A stretch of DNA of 64,000 bases from contig JAJEGH010000004.1 in the NCBI GenBank assembly GCA_022819985.1, positions 124,001 through 188,000 on the forward strand, written 5' to 3'. Shown in pieces: positions 1 to 8,771 of the stretch; position 1 is the first letter of the stretch; each line of letters begins with the position of its first letter. Origin of the DNA: Alphaproteobacteria bacterium. Its GTDB lineage: Bacteria; Pseudomonadota; Alphaproteobacteria; Bin65. The notes beneath the pieces were generated by a model. That model saw nothing but the letters and a program-made list of their open reading frames with translations, had not been told where the DNA came from and searched no databases. A program made the position numbers and the translations under genes.

Positions 1-622
1 CGAAGAAGGCGGTGCCGGGCCGCTTCTCGATATCCATCTGATTGAGTTCGAAATTGCGGTAAGCGCCGATCACCGCGCTCACCTTGCCCGCCATCAGGCT
101 GGACGACAGGTCGAAGTTCACATTCACCAGCGTGATGTCTTCGATCGTCAGCCCGTGCTTGCCCAGCATGGCCTTGAGCAGGGCGGTCTCGAAGCCGCCG
201 ACCGAATAGCCGACCTTGCGGCCCTTGAGATCGGCGATCCGCTTCACCGGGCCGTCGCGCAGCACGACCAGCGAATTGAGCGGCGTCGCGACCAGCGTCC
301 CGATCCTCACCAGCGGCAGGCCCTTGCTGGTCTGGATGTGGAGCTGCGGCTGGTAGGAGATGGCGACGTCGCCGCGCCGGGCCGCGACCAGCCGCGGCGG
401 ATCGTTCGGGTCGGACGGCGCGATCAGTTCGACGTCCAACCCGGCCTCCCGGAAGTAGCCGCGCTCCTGTGCCACGAACAACGGCCCGTGGTCCGGGTTG
501 ACGAACCAGTCGAGCAGGACGGTGAATTTGTCCGCGGCGCCGGCCGCAGGAGCGGCGGTGGCGAAGATTGCGCCGGCCAGGCAGGCGGTGCGGAACAGGC
601 GGAGTGAGGGCGGCAGAAGCAT
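1..622 (-). CDS. ABC transporter substrate-binding protein, thiamine-precursor type (partial)
   Basis: The N-terminal 207 codons are present; the C-terminus lies beyond the left edge. The start is the ATG at 622, which opens a signal peptide (basic MLLPPSLRLFR, a hydrophobic stretch, then an AAPAAGAAD cleavage region). The mature part follows the NMT1/ThiY-like periplasmic binding-protein pattern: FTVLLDWFVNPDHGPLFVAQ near residue 32, then GYFREAGLDVEL, and GYSVGGFE near residue 133. This family captures pyrimidine precursors of thiamine, such as formylaminopyrimidine. It lies 15 bp downstream of an ABC permease gene, and both sit behind a TPP riboswitch, which supports the substrate assignment. 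No ATPase gene is visible; it may lie beyond the edge. The exact ligand is inferred. Confidence 0.85.
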   Translation of the reverse strand, partial: MLLPPSLRLFRTACLAGAIFATAAPAAGAADKFTVLLDWFVNPDHGPLFVAQERGYFREAGLDVELIAPSDPNDPPRLVAARRGDVAISYQPQLHIQTSKGLPLVRIGTLVATPLNSLVVLRDGPVKRIADLKGRKVGYSVGGFETALLKAMLGKHGLTIEDITLVNVNFDLSSSLMAGKVSAVIGAYRNFELNQMDIEKRPGTAFF

Positions 623-637
623 GGGATACCTCGATGT

Positions 638-1492
638 TCAGGCGGATTCGGCGCGCCAGGGCACGGCGAGACGGAGCAGCCGGTCGACGGTGAAATAGAG
701 GCCGACCGCGATGACCGCGATCACGACCAGGGCGGCGAACATGCGCGGCTCCTCGGCCTGGGCCTTGGACTGGTTCATGACATGGGCGAGGCCGGCGCTG
801 GCGCCGATCCATTCGCCGACGATGGCGCCGATCGGCGCGGTTGCCGCGGCGATGCGGATGCCGGAGGCGAGCGAGGGCAGGGCGGCAGGCAGGCGGACCA
901 GCCGCAGCACGTCGCCGCGCGACGCGCCCATCGAGCGCGCCAGGTCGATCCATTGCCGGTCGGCCCGGCGTAATCCGTCGAAGAAAGCGGCGGTGACCGG
1001 GAAATAGATGATCAGGGTCGCCATCACGACCTTGGGCCAGATGCCGAAGCCGAACCACAGCACCAGCACCGGCGCCAGCGCGTAGACCGGCACGGCCTGG
1101 CTGGCGACCAGCACCGGCAGCATCCAGCGCCGGACCGGCGCGCTCGCCGCCATCGTCAGCGCCGTGGCGCAGCCGATGGTCAGGCCGAACAGCATACCGA
1201 GCAGGATTTCGCTGATCGTGGTGAGCGCATTGGCGGCGAGCAGGCCGGCATCGTCGATCAGCGAGACCAGCACCGCGTCCGGCGGCGGCAGGATGAATCG
1301 CGGTGCGCCGGTCAGCAGGATCGCGGCATACCAGAAGGCGACGACGCCGAGCAGCACGACGCCGATGCGGACGGCCCGTTCGAGTGCGCCCGCCTCGTCC
1401 GGCCCAAAGGGGTCGTCCGGCGCAAAGGAATCCTGCGTCGTGCTCGCGGAGGGGAGCGGGATGGTTCGGCTGGTATTCCGGCGCTCGGCCAT
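638..1492 (-). CDS. ABC transporter permease, thiamine-precursor uptake (ThiX-like)
   Basis: A 284-residue inner-membrane permease of the BPD_transp_1 family. About 45 polar N-terminal residues precede the first membrane segment (IGVVLLGVVAFWYAAILL). Five or six hydrophobic segments follow. The cytoplasmic EAA loop that docks the ATPase is visible near residue 200 (SMGASRGDVLRLVRLPAALP). The ATG at 1492 lies about 7 nt after the end of a TPP aptamer, so expression should fall when thiamine pyrophosphate is plentiful. The periplasmic binding protein gene follows directly. Together they form two of the three parts of a thiamine-pyrimidine importer. The family assignment is firm; the substrate rests on the riboswitch. 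Confidence 0.88.
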   Translation of the reverse strand: MAERRNTSRTIPLPSASTTQDSFAPDDPFGPDEAGALERAVRIGVVLLGVVAFWYAAILLTGAPRFILPPPDAVLVSLIDDAGLLAANALTTISEILLGMLFGLTIGCATALTMAASAPVRRWMLPVLVASQAVPVYALAPVLVLWFGFGIWPKVVMATLIIYFPVTAAFFDGLRRADRQWIDLARSMGASRGDVLRLVRLPAALPSLASGIRIAAATAPIGAIVGEWIGASAGLAHVMNQSKAQAEEPRMFAALVVIAVIAVGLYFTVDRLLRLAVPWRAESA

Positions 1493-1496
1493 GTCA

Positions 1497-1618
1497 CTGT
1501 TCCCTACGCCGGTGCGAACCGGATCAGGTTCCAGGGGTCGTTCGCTGCGCCGTCCGGCGGTCTGTTACAGGCCGGGCGGGGCAGGGAACCTCTCAGCCGG
1601 GCTAGGGCTCCCCCAAGT
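1497..1618 (-). promoter_or_regulatory. TPP (THI-box) riboswitch
   Basis: Read on the minus strand, the conserved TPP aptamer parts appear in order: the P1/P2 side GGGGGAGCCC, the pyrimidine-sensing CTGAGAGG, then ACCCCTGGAACCTGATCCGG and finally GCGTAGGGAA. The last element is both the 3' strand of P1 and the only Shine-Dalgarno-like sequence (AGGGA), about 8 nt before the ATG at 1492. Ligand binding should therefore hide the ribosome site of the permease gene directly. Confidence 0.95.
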
Positions 1619-1742
1619 GATGCGGACAGGATACTGACAAGCGGCGCGCCGATGCAAGGCCGGGCGTTCGCGCCCGGCCCCGCCGATGCAGCGGTCCCTC
1701 GGGGCTGGAACGGTCGGCCTGCCGCGCTATTTCCGGAGCATC

Positions 1743-2789
1743 ATGGCCGAACCGCGCCTCATCGCCAGCGAGATTTACCGGAAATCCCGCTATGGCGGCA
1801 AACACCCGCTCGCGATCCCGCGGGTATCGCTCGCCGTCGACCTGTGCCGGGCGCTGGGCTGGCTGCCGGCGGAACAATATATCGACAGCCCGGTCGCCAC
1901 CGACGAACAGCTGACCCGGTTCCACGATCCGGACTATGTCGCCGCGGTCCGGCAATGCGAGCGCGACGGCAGGGCGACGGCGGAACAGCGCACGCGCTTC
2001 AATCTCGGCGTCAACGGCAATCCTGTGTTCGGCGAGATCTTCCGGCGCCCCGCGACGGCGGCCGGCGCGACGCTGCACGCCATCGGCCTGCTGGAGAAGG
2101 GCGGCATCGTGTTCAGCCCGGCCGGCGGCACCCATCACGGCCTGAAGGACCGGGCGAGCGGCTTCTGCTTCTTCAACGATCCGGTGCTGGGTATCCTCGC
2201 CGCCCTCGACCGCGGCGCCACGCGGGTCGCCTATCTGGATATCGACGCCCATCATTGCGACGGCGTGGAGATCGCCCTCGGCGACGACCCCCGGGTGATG
2301 ATCCTGTCGGTCCATGAAGCAGGGCGCTGGCCGCGCACCGGCACCGAAAGCGATCCGTCGCGGCGTATCCACAATCATCCCGTTGCCGCAGGTTTCGGTG
2401 ACAACCAATTCGAATCGCTGATGAATTCGGAAATTCTTCCGGCAGTCCGCGCGTTCGATCCGCAGCTCCTGATCCTGCAATGCGGCGCCGACGCCCTGGC
2501 CGACGACCCGATGAGCGGGCTGGCGCTGACCAATACCAGTCACGCCCGGGCGGCCGCGGCGGCAGCGACGCTGAGCCCGCGCCTGCTGGTGACGGGCGGC
2601 GGCGGCTACAATCCCTGGGCGACGGCGCGCTGCTGGACCCGGGTTTGGGGCGTGCTGAACGGCCTGGAAGCGGAGAGCCCGATCGCCGATGAGGCCCAGG
2701 CCGTACTGCGCGCGGTGACCTGGAGCCACTCCCGCGGGCGCAATCCGCCGGAGGCCTGGTTCGCGTCGATCGCCGACGAGGCGGGCTAA
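1743..2789 (+). CDS. Histone deacetylase-family (AcuC/HDAC-like) amidohydrolase
   Basis: A 348-residue zinc-dependent deacetylase-superfamily protein. Diagnostic motifs are GGTHHG near residue 127 (the tandem active-site histidines), LDIDAHHCDG near 163 (Asp and His zinc ligands), and QCGADALADDPMSG plus GGGGYNP further on. The length fits the family. The ATG at 1743 is chosen because the sequence from MAEPRLIASEIYR matches the family start; the reading frame opens earlier at 1686, but that extension looks non-coding. Bacterial members remove acetyl groups from polyamines, acetoin-related substrates or proteins; the substrate here is unknown. Its stop overlaps the convergent methyltransferase stop by 4 bp. 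Confidence 0.88.
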   Translation: MAEPRLIASEIYRKSRYGGKHPLAIPRVSLAVDLCRALGWLPAEQYIDSPVATDEQLTRFHDPDYVAAVRQCERDGRATAEQRTRFNLGVNGNPVFGEIFRRPATAAGATLHAIGLLEKGGIVFSPAGGTHHGLKDRASGFCFFNDPVLGILAALDRGATRVAYLDIDAHHCDGVEIALGDDPRVMILSVHEAGRWPRTGTESDPSRRIHNHPVAAGFGDNQFESLMNSEILPAVRAFDPQLLILQCGADALADDPMSGLALTNTSHARAAAAAATLSPRLLVTGGGGYNPWATARCWTRVWGVLNGLEAESPIADEAQAVLRAVTWSHSRGRNPPEAWFASIADEAG

Positions 2790-3454
2790 CGCAGCCGTCT
2801 GGCCATCAGCAGGCCGTCGCCGATCGGCACCATCGCGACTTCGAAATCGTCGCGCTCGAAGGCCATGCGCGTTACTTCCCGGATCGCGGCCGTCGATTTG
2901 CGGGCATCGTCCGGGTCGGCGACCCGGCCGCCCCAGAAGGTATTGTCGATCAGCACCAGCCCGTTGGGCCGGACGAGCTGCGCACACAGGGAGAAATAAA
3001 CCGGATAATCCTCCTTGTCGGCGTCGATGAAAGCCATGTCGAAGCTGCCGGGTCCGGGATTGGCCAGCAGCCGTTCGAGGGTTGCCGCCGCCGGGCCGAT
3101 GCGCAGGTCGATGCGGTCCTCCATGCCGGACTCGCGCCAGTGCCGGCGGCCGGCCTTCTCGACGAACTCGTCGGTGATGTCGCAGGCGACGACCCGGCCG
3201 TCCTCCGGCAGCGCCAGCGCCATGCGCAGGGTGCAATAGCCGGTAAACGTGCCGATTTCGAGAAACCGGCGGGCGCCGATCGCGCCGGCGAGCAGGGCCA
3301 TGAACTGGGCCTGTTCGGGCGAACTCTGCCAGCCGTCCTGGGAGAGCCTGTGCGTGTCTTCGCGCAACGCCCGCACCGGAGCGGGCTCGTCGACGCCCCA
3401 GCGCAGCAGGTAGGCGTGGAGCGCGTCGGTCAGGTGGCCGGTGCGGCGGGACAT
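2786..3454 (-). CDS. SAM-dependent O-methyltransferase (class I, CCoAOMT/COMT type)
   Basis: A 222-residue methyltransferase_3 family protein. The SAM-binding motif I region reads FLEIGTFTGYCTLRMALAL, followed by the acidic loop VACDITDEFVEKA. The metal/catalytic region FDMAFIDADKEDYPVYF and the later LIDNTFWGGRVADPD are the classic catechol/caffeoyl-CoA O-methyltransferase motifs. I place the start at the ATG at 3454 (MSRRTGHLTDALHAYLL); the frame extends to 3532, but those residues are not family-like. The natural acceptor is not predictable from sequence. It converges on the deacetylase gene, with stops overlapping, and stands alone upstream. Confidence 0.9.
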   Translation of the reverse strand: MSRRTGHLTDALHAYLLRWGVDEPAPVRALREDTHRLSQDGWQSSPEQAQFMALLAGAIGARRFLEIGTFTGYCTLRMALALPEDGRVVACDITDEFVEKAGRRHWRESGMEDRIDLRIGPAAATLERLLANPGPGSFDMAFIDADKEDYPVYFSLCAQLVRPNGLVLIDNTFWGGRVADPDDARKSTAAIREVTRMAFERDDFEVAMVPIGDGLLMARRLR

Positions 3455-3592
3455 GGGCGGATTCCTGGATGGGGAGGGGCGCCGGGTCCGGCGCGGACGG
3501 GCGTCTTGATAACACAGGTCCGGCGATACCACATCACCTCTGCGACAGGCGCTTGCCGCGGCCGCCGGGTTCGGCTATCGGCAGGCGGGTGC

Positions 3593-3669
3593 CGGGGCGT
3601 AGCTCAGCCAGGTAGAGCACCTGCTTTGGGAGCAGGAAGCCGGCGGTTCGAATCCGTCCGCCCCGACCA
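3593..3669 (+). tRNA. tRNA-Pro (anticodon TGG)
   Basis: A full cloverleaf can be drawn. The acceptor stem CGGGGCG pairs with CGCCCCG, the D-arm contains AGCTCAGCCAGGTAGAGC, the anticodon stem-loop CTGCTTTGGGAGCAG gives anticodon TGG, and the T-arm contains GGTTCGAATCC. The discriminator A and an encoded CCA end the gene at 3669. Confidence 0.97.
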
Positions 3670-3700
3670 GTCAGGAGCTTTGGGAATTCGGAAGCGAACC

Positions 3701-3997
3701 ATGCGCGCGCGCATCTACCGCCCGGCCAAGACCGCCATGCAGTCCGGCCGCGGCAACGCGAAGAGCTGGATTGTCGAATACGAGCCGGCGGCGGCCCAGA
3801 AGCACGATCCCGTGACCGGCTGGACGACATCGTCGGATACCGGCCAGCAGGTCAGGATGGGCTTCGAGACCCGCGAGGCGGCGATCGCCTTCTGCAAGCG
3901 CAAGGGCATCGACTACCAGATCCGCGAACCGCGGGAGCGGACGGTAAAGCCCAAGAGCTACGCCGAGAATTTCCGCTCCGACCGCGTGATCGGCTGA
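3701..3997 (+). CDS. NDUFS4-like accessory subunit of respiratory complex I (ETC complex I subunit)
   Basis: A 98-residue protein of the ETC_C1_NDUFS4 family, a supernumerary complex I subunit that alphaproteobacteria share with mitochondria. Family features are the start MRARIYRPAKTAMQSGRGN, the central WIVEYEP and GWTTSSDT, then the aromatic/basic segment FETREAAIAFCKRKGIDY and the C-terminal KSYAENFRSDR. The start is the ATG at 3701, 31 bp after tRNA-Pro. In this class the gene is often next to a proline tRNA, as here. It should associate with the peripheral arm of NADH:quinone oxidoreductase; the complex I operon itself is not in this window. Confidence 0.9.
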   Translation: MRARIYRPAKTAMQSGRGNAKSWIVEYEPAAAQKHDPVTGWTTSSDTGQQVRMGFETREAAIAFCKRKGIDYQIREPRERTVKPKSYAENFRSDRVIG

Positions 3998-4102
3998 CCG
4001 GCCGTTTCCCGCGGGACCGGGCGGCCCGAAGCGGCTGCGGCCGGCGCGTCCCGCGCGCAATCGCGCCTTGAACGGCGACAGGCGAGGAGGCATCTCCGGG
4101 GC

Positions 4103-5101
4103 ATGGCGATTTCCGAATCCGCAGCCGTTGTCACCGGGGACCGGATCAAGCCCCGGCATCCCGAGAAGGCGCACCGGCCGGACAGCCCGATCCGGCGCAA
4201 GCCCGACTGGATTCGCGTCAAGGCGCCTGTCAGCCAAGCCTACCATGCGACCCGGAACCTGATCCGGGAACACAATCTCGCGACAGTCTGCGAAGAGGCG
4301 GCCTGCCCCAATATCGGCGAGTGCTGGGCGAAGAAGCACGCCACCTTTATGATCCTGGGCAGCGTGTGCACCCGCGCCTGCGCTTTCTGCAACGTCGAGA
4401 CCGGCCTGCCGGACCGGCTCGATCCCCACGAGCCCGAAAATGTCGGCCTGGCCACAGCGCGCCTCGGCCTGGAGCATATCGTGGTCACGTCCGTCGACCG
4501 GGACGACCTGCCGGACGGCGGCGCCGGCCATTTCGTCGGGACGATCGAAGCGATCCGGCGCCACGCGCCGCGGACGACGGTCGAAATCCTCGCACCGGAC
4601 TTTCTCAACAAGCCGGGCGCGGTCGAAACGGTCGCGAGGGCGCGGCCGGACGTGTTCAACCACAATCTGGAGACGGTGCCGCGGCTCTATCCCGCGATCC
4701 GGCCGGGCGCGCGCTATTTCGCGTCGCTGCGCCTGCTTCAACAGGTCAGGGAAACCGATCCGTCGATCTTCACCAAGTCCGGCCTGATGGTCGGCCTGGG
4801 CGAGACGAAGGAGGAGGTCTACCAGGTCATGGACGACCTGCGGTCGGCCGGCGTCGATTTTCTCACCGTCGGCCAGTATCTGCAGCCGACGCGCAAGCAT
4901 GCCCCCGTCGACCGATTCGTCGATCCCGACGAGTTCCGGGCCTACGAAAAAATGGCCTATGGCAAGGGCTTCCTGATGGTTTCCGCCTCGCCGCTCACCC
5001 GCAGCTCCTATCACGCCGGCGACGATTTCGCCCGGCTGAAGGCGGTGCGGGCCGCGGCACGGACGGCAAGCGGGACGGCAGACGGGCACGGCAGTGCCTA
5101 A
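4103..5101 (+). CDS. lipA: Lipoyl synthase
   Basis: A 332-residue radical-SAM enzyme that inserts two sulfur atoms into octanoyl groups on the E2 subunits of 2-oxoacid dehydrogenases and on GcvH. Both iron-sulfur cluster sites are present: the auxiliary cluster cysteines C63, C68 and C74 ([14 protein letters not shown]) and the radical-SAM cysteines C89, C93 and C96 (CTRACAFC). The C-terminal RSSYHA supplies the conserved serine ligand. The start is the ATG at 4103. Its last 8 bp overlap the GTG start of the coq10-like gene, so the two are probably translationally coupled. Confidence 0.98.
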   Translation: MAISESAAVVTGDRIKPRHPEKAHRPDSPIRRKPDWIRVKAPVSQAYHATRNLIREHNLATVCEEAACPNIGECWAKKHATFMILGSVCTRACAFCNVETGLPDRLDPHEPENVGLATARLGLEHIVVTSVDRDDLPDGGAGHFVGTIEAIRRHAPRTTVEILAPDFLNKPGAVETVARARPDVFNHNLETVPRLYPAIRPGARYFASLRLLQQVRETDPSIFTKSGLMVGLGETKEEVYQVMDDLRSAGVDFLTVGQYLQPTRKHAPVDRFVDPDEFRAYEKMAYGKGFLMVSASPLTRSSYHAGDDFARLKAVRAAARTASGTADGHGSA

Positions 5102-5576
5102 ACACCGCCAGACCGCGATCCTGCCCTACGCGCCGGAGCAGATGTTCGATCTGGTCGCCGACGTGAAGCGCTATCCCGAATTCCTGCCCTGGGTGATGGG
5201 TGCGCGCATCCGCCGGCAGTCGGACACCCTGATCGTCGCGGACCTGCTGGTCGGCTTCCGGATGATCCGGGAACGCTACACCTCCCGCGTGGTCCTCGAC
5301 CGGCCGGGCCGGATCGACGTGACCTATACCGAGGGTCCGTTCCGCTACCTCGAGAACCACTGGAAGTTCGCGCCCCATCCGGACGGCTGCGAAATCGAGT
5401 TCTTTCTCGATTTCGAGTTCAGGTCCCGGCTGCTTCAACGGCTGATCGGAGCCCTATTCCACGAGGCGGTGCGCAAGATGGTCTCTGCCTTCGAAAGCCG
5501 CGCGCGCAGGCTGTACGGCGACCCCGCGGCCGTCGGCAATGCCGCGCCGGTGGCGCCGCACGAAACGCCGGCCTGA
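5094..5576 (+). CDS. COQ10-like / RatA-type polyketide cyclase (START-fold) protein
   Basis: A 160-residue SRPBCC/START-fold protein starting at a GTG inside the end of lipA. It shows the family pattern: [25 protein letters not shown] at the start, then [23 protein letters not shown] and [19 protein letters not shown]. Alphaproteobacterial members resemble mitochondrial COQ10, which chaperones ubiquinone. The enterobacterial relative RatA is described as a ribosome-association toxin. The lipA neighbourhood favours the COQ10-like respiratory role, but that is inference. Confidence 0.9.
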   Translation: MPKHRQTAILPYAPEQMFDLVADVKRYPEFLPWVMGARIRRQSDTLIVADLLVGFRMIRERYTSRVVLDRPGRIDVTYTEGPFRYLENHWKFAPHPDGCEIEFFLDFEFRSRLLQRLIGALFHEAVRKMVSAFESRARRLYGDPAAVGNAAPVAPHETPA

Positions 5577-5580
5577 CCGG

Positions 5581-6342
5581 TCAGCCGAGCCCGCTGCGGT
5601 CGGGCGCGAGCGCGACGGCACCGTAGACGAAGGCCAGCTGCGCCGTATTGAAGGTCTGGTGCAGCAGAATGCTGGGCAGGATCGAGCGCGATTTTTCGTA
5701 AAGCCAAGCCAGCAGGCAACCCATCGCGAAGGCGACGACCATGACCTCGATGCGCAGATGCACGACCGCGAAGGCCAGCGCGCTCAGCGGTATCGCGCTC
5801 GCCGCCGCCAGCCGGTTGCGCAGCCAGGAATAGACCACGCCGCGGAAGAACAACTCCTCGAACATCGGGACGAGCAGGCCGCCGTAGAGAACGATCGTGG
5901 CGGCGGCGACCCAGGAAAAGCCGTCCGGTGCGAAAAAGTCGATGGCCGGCGGGTCGAGATCGAACGTCCGGCGCAGGAACAGGCCGGCGGCGAAGGCCAG
6001 CGGTGTCGCCGCGAGGCCGAACAGGACGGCGCGCCGTTTCCAGATGTCGCCGGCCGGTCTGACGCCGAGATCCTGCCAGCTGTAGCCGGGATCGCGCAGC
6101 AGGAGCGCCGAGATGGCGGCGCCGAACGCGGCCAGGTTGGCCGCCAGATAACCGATCAGGACGAGCTGCCTGCCGGAGCCGGTTACCGGCTCGGATTTGA
6201 GCAGGGGCACGAACTGGATCGCGAAGGCGTAGACCAGGACGGCGACGCCGACGGCGACCAGCAGGTCGCGCCCGGCGATCGGTTTCGGCGCCCCCATCCG
6301 GTTTCGGGCCGTTTTCGGGGTTATGGTCGGGGTCGCGCTCAT
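5581..6342 (-). CDS. CPBP-family intramembrane metalloprotease (CAAX/Abi)
   Basis: A 253-residue polytopic membrane protein with about seven hydrophobic segments. The three catalytic motifs of the CPBP (Rce1-like) family are present: FEELFFRG near residue 164, FAVVHLR near 190, and the later LLHQTFN. The start ATG overlaps the stop of cinA (ATGA), so it is the last gene of the ispDF-pgpA-cinA run. Family members process prenylated or bacteriocin-like peptides or act in immunity; the substrate is unknown here. Confidence 0.88.
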   Translation of the reverse strand: MSATPTITPKTARNRMGAPKPIAGRDLLVAVGVAVLVYAFAIQFVPLLKSEPVTGSGRQLVLIGYLAANLAAFGAAISALLLRDPGYSWQDLGVRPAGDIWKRRAVLFGLAATPLAFAAGLFLRRTFDLDPPAIDFFAPDGFSWVAAATIVLYGGLLVPMFEELFFRGVVYSWLRNRLAAASAIPLSALAFAVVHLRIEVMVVAFAMGCLLAWLYEKSRSILPSILLHQTFNTAQLAFVYGAVALAPDRSGLG

Positions 6343-6911
6343 GGCTTCGCCGCGCCGGCCGCCGCTTCGATCGCCCGGGCGAGCAGTCCAAGGGCGTGCC
6401 GCATTGCTGCCGTGCGGATTTCCGCGCGGCCGCCGGCGAAAATCCGGCGATCGGCGCCGGCTGCCCCGTCGCGCGTCACCCCCTTGCGCGTCACCCCCGT
6501 GCGCGTCGCCCCGTTTCGCGTCGCCCAGCCGAAATGGACCAGGCCGACCGGCTTGCCGGCGCTGCCGCCGCCCGGACCGGCGATCCCGGTGACCGACACG
6601 GCGACGTCCGCCCGGGAACGGCGCAGCGCGCCTTCGGCCATGGCCCGCGCGACCGGCTCGCTGACCGCGCCGGGGCCGCCCGGCCCGGTCAACGCCGGAT
6701 CGACGCCCAGCAGTTCCACCTTGGCGTCATTGGAATAGGTAACGAAACCGCGCTCGAATACATCGGACGAACCGGCGATATCGGTCAGCGCGGCCGCGAC
6801 CATGCCGCCGGTGCAGGATTCGGCGGTGGCGACGGTCAGGCCGGCCGCCCGCGCCGCCTGCAACAGGTCCGCCGGGTCGACGGGCTCGACGGGCGTTGCT
6901 TCCGGGTTCAC
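6339..6911 (-). CDS. CinA C-terminal family nicotinamide-nucleotide amidohydrolase (PncC-like)
   Basis: A 190-residue stand-alone CinA C-terminal domain, the type that deamidates nicotinamide mononucleotide in pyridine-nucleotide salvage. The active-site region [32 protein letters not shown] and [21 protein letters not shown] are all intact. The GTG start at 6911 overlaps the pgpA stop (GTGA), so initiation is probably coupled. Between the last conserved strand (HFGWAT) and the C-terminal helix sits a 15-bp tandem repeat that encodes repeated threonine/glycine/arginine units absent from typical homologues. Confidence 0.9.
   Translation of the reverse strand: MNPEATPVEPVDPADLLQAARAAGLTVATAESCTGGMVAAALTDIAGSSDVFERGFVTYSNDAKVELLGVDPALTGPGGPGAVSEPVARAMAEGALRRSRADVAVSVTGIAGPGGGSAGKPVGLVHFGWATRNGATRTGVTRKGVTRDGAAGADRRIFAGGRAEIRTAAMRHALGLLARAIEAAAGAAKP
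6472..6530. repeat. 15-bp tandem repeat inside cinA, about 4 copies
   Basis: Direct repeats of CGCGTCACCCCCTTG with slight drift fill this stretch in frame with the cinA-like gene. They encode units of the type TRxGV in a surface loop. Confidence 0.9.
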
Positions 6912-7411
6912 AGGTTCGGCTCCAGCCGGATGGCCAGCCAGGTCAGCGCCCCGGCATAGAGGCCGGCCGCGACATCGTCCGCCATGACGCCCCAGCCGCC
7001 GCCGATCCGCCGGTCGATCCAGCCGACCGGCCAGGGTTTGGCGATGTCGAACAGCCGGAACAGGCCGAACGCCAGCGCATACTGCCACCACGCCGCCCCG
7101 GAAACCGTCATCGGGGCGACGGGCAACAGGGCGATCCATTGGCCGGCGGCCTCGTCGACGACGATGGCGGCGTTGTCGTGCCCGCCGGTCTGCCGGTCGT
7201 AGTGCGCCGCCGCCCAGGCGCCCAGCGGCAGCAGCAGCAGGACGGCCAGGCCGAGCCAGAACCAGCCCGAGGCGCCGCCGGCCCACAGGATCGCCGCGCC
7301 GAAGGGCAGGGCGGCCAGCGAACCCACCGTTCCCGGCGCAACCGGCGACAGACCGGCGCCGAACCACACCGCCAGCCAGCCGGCGAAGCCCGACGGGCGC
7401 CCGGCCGCCAC
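6908..7411 (-). CDS. pgpA: Phosphatidylglycerophosphatase A
   Basis: A 167-residue membrane phosphatase that removes the phosphate from phosphatidylglycerophosphate in phosphatidylglycerol synthesis. Family features are the [17 protein letters not shown] loop near residue 23, the charged active-site region [17 protein letters not shown], and [18 protein letters not shown] followed by [15 protein letters not shown] choose the GTG at 7411, one base past the ispDF stop, because the protein from there has the normal family length. The longer frame (to 7459) overlaps ispDF with no family support. The stop overlaps the cinA start. Confidence 0.92.
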   Translation of the reverse strand: MAAGRPSGFAGWLAVWFGAGLSPVAPGTVGSLAALPFGAAILWAGGASGWFWLGLAVLLLLPLGAWAAAHYDRQTGGHDNAAIVVDEAAGQWIALLPVAPMTVSGAAWWQYALAFGLFRLFDIAKPWPVGWIDRRIGGGWGVMADDVAAGLYAGALTWLAIRLEPNL

Positions 7412-7412
7412 G

Positions 7413-8651
7413 TCACACCGTATCCGGCAGGTCGAGCGACACGACGGCCTGCGCCGCAAGACCTTCGCCGCGGCCGGCGAAGCCGAGCTTTTCGGTCGTC
7501 GTCGCCTTGAGGCCGATGCGGGCCGGCGGCAGGCCGGTCAAGGCGCAGAGGCTGCGCTTCATCGCATCGTTATGCGGCTGCAGTTTCGGCCGTTCGCAGA
7601 CGATCGTGAGGTCGAGGTTGACCAGTCTGCCGCCCGCCGCGGTGGCCAGGCCGAGCGCGTGGCGCACGAAGCGGTCCGAGGCCGCATCGCGCCATTGCGG
7701 ATCGCTGTCGGGAAAATGCCGGCCGATATCGCCTTCGCCCAACGCGCCGAGAATGGCGTCGGTCAGGGCGTGCAGGGCGGCGTCGGCGTCCGAATGGCCT
7801 TCGAGCCCGTGGGTATGGGCGATCCGCACGCCGCACAGCACGATATGGCCGCCGGGGCCGAAGGCGTGAACGTCGAACCCGTGCCCGACGACCGTGACCC
7901 TCGGACCGGCGGAAGCCCGCGCCATCCGGTCCGCCCGCGCCAGGTCTTCGGCCGCGGTGATCTTGAAATTGTCCTCCGATCCCTGGCTCATGGCGACGGC
8001 GAGGCCGGCGGCTTCGGCGACCGCAGCATCGTCGGTCAGCGCCCGGCCGGCCGCCGCCTCGTGCGCCGCCAGCAGGTCGCGATAGCGGAAGGCCTGGGGC
8101 GTCTGGGCCCGCCACAGCCGGTCGCGGGCAATCGTTCCGGTCACGAGTCCCACACCGTCGGTTTTCTTGACGGTATCGGCCATCGGCACGCCGGCGGCGG
8201 CGGCGCCGTGGCGGCGCGCTGAATCGAGGCACCGGCTGACGATGTCCGCAGTGACGAACGGCCGGGCCGCATCGTGAACGAGAACGAATTCCGGATCCAG
8301 GTTATCGAGAAATTTCAATCCGTTGTAGACCGATTCCTGACGCGACGCGCCACCGGTCACGAAATGGATCGGCGCCGGGCCGGCCGCCTGCCGGGCCAGC
8401 GCCCCGTCGTCGGGATGGATGACCGTCACGACGGTCGAGACGGCCGGATGCGCCGCGAAGACGCCGACCGTCCGGCGCAGCACCGGTTCGCCGCCGATTC
8501 GGGCATACTGTTTCGGCACGTCGCCGCCGGCGCGCACGCCGCGCCCGGCGGCCACGATCACGGCGGCGCAGGCGCCCGGTCCTCCGGCGGACGCTCCGCC
8601 CGGTTCTCCGGTTACAGCAGGGTTCGGCTCTTCCGTCATGCTGCCGCTCAT
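7413..8651 (-). CDS. ispDF: Bifunctional IspD/IspF isoprenoid enzyme (MEP pathway)
   Basis: A 412-residue fusion carrying two steps of the non-mevalonate isoprenoid pathway. The N-terminal half is the cytidylyltransferase IspD: AVIVAAGRGVRAGGDVPKQY, VHDAARPFV, and TPQAFRYRDLLAAH. The C-terminal half is cyclodiphosphate synthase IspF: GHGFDVHAFGPGGHIVLCGV, the metal site GHSDADAALHALTDAILGA, DIGRHFPDSDPQW, and KATTTEKLGFAGRGEG at the end. Fused ispDF is usual in many alphaproteobacteria. A downstream ATG at 8639 (MTEEP) is an alternative start. It heads the ispDF-pgpA-cinA-CPBP run and is divergent from dusB. Confidence 0.97.
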   Translation of the reverse strand: MSGSMTEEPNPAVTGEPGGASAGGPGACAAVIVAAGRGVRAGGDVPKQYARIGGEPVLRRTVGVFAAHPAVSTVVTVIHPDDGALARQAAGPAPIHFVTGGASRQESVYNGLKFLDNLDPEFVLVHDAARPFVTADIVSRCLDSARRHGAAAAGVPMADTVKKTDGVGLVTGTIARDRLWRAQTPQAFRYRDLLAAHEAAAGRALTDDAAVAEAAGLAVAMSQGSEDNFKITAAEDLARADRMARASAGPRVTVVGHGFDVHAFGPGGHIVLCGVRIAHTHGLEGHSDADAALHALTDAILGALGEGDIGRHFPDSDPQWRDAASDRFVRHALGLATAAGGRLVNLDLTIVCERPKLQPHNDAMKRSLCALTGLPPARIGLKATTTEKLGFAGRGEGLAAQAVVSLDLPDTV

Positions 8652-8771
8652 ATCACCGATCCGGCATCGTTCCCATCCCGTGCTGACCGCCGCTGCGCCG
8701 GCGCGCGTTGCCGAGGCGCCGGCGGCGGCCTAGTTTGCTGAATTGCACAATAAACGGGCGCTGGACGAAAA

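Noticed and set aside
8720-8771. Sigma54 (-24/-12) promoter before dusB-ntrBC
   Set aside because: GG and GC elements can be found, but the spacing is off by one or more bases, so it does not meet the consensus.
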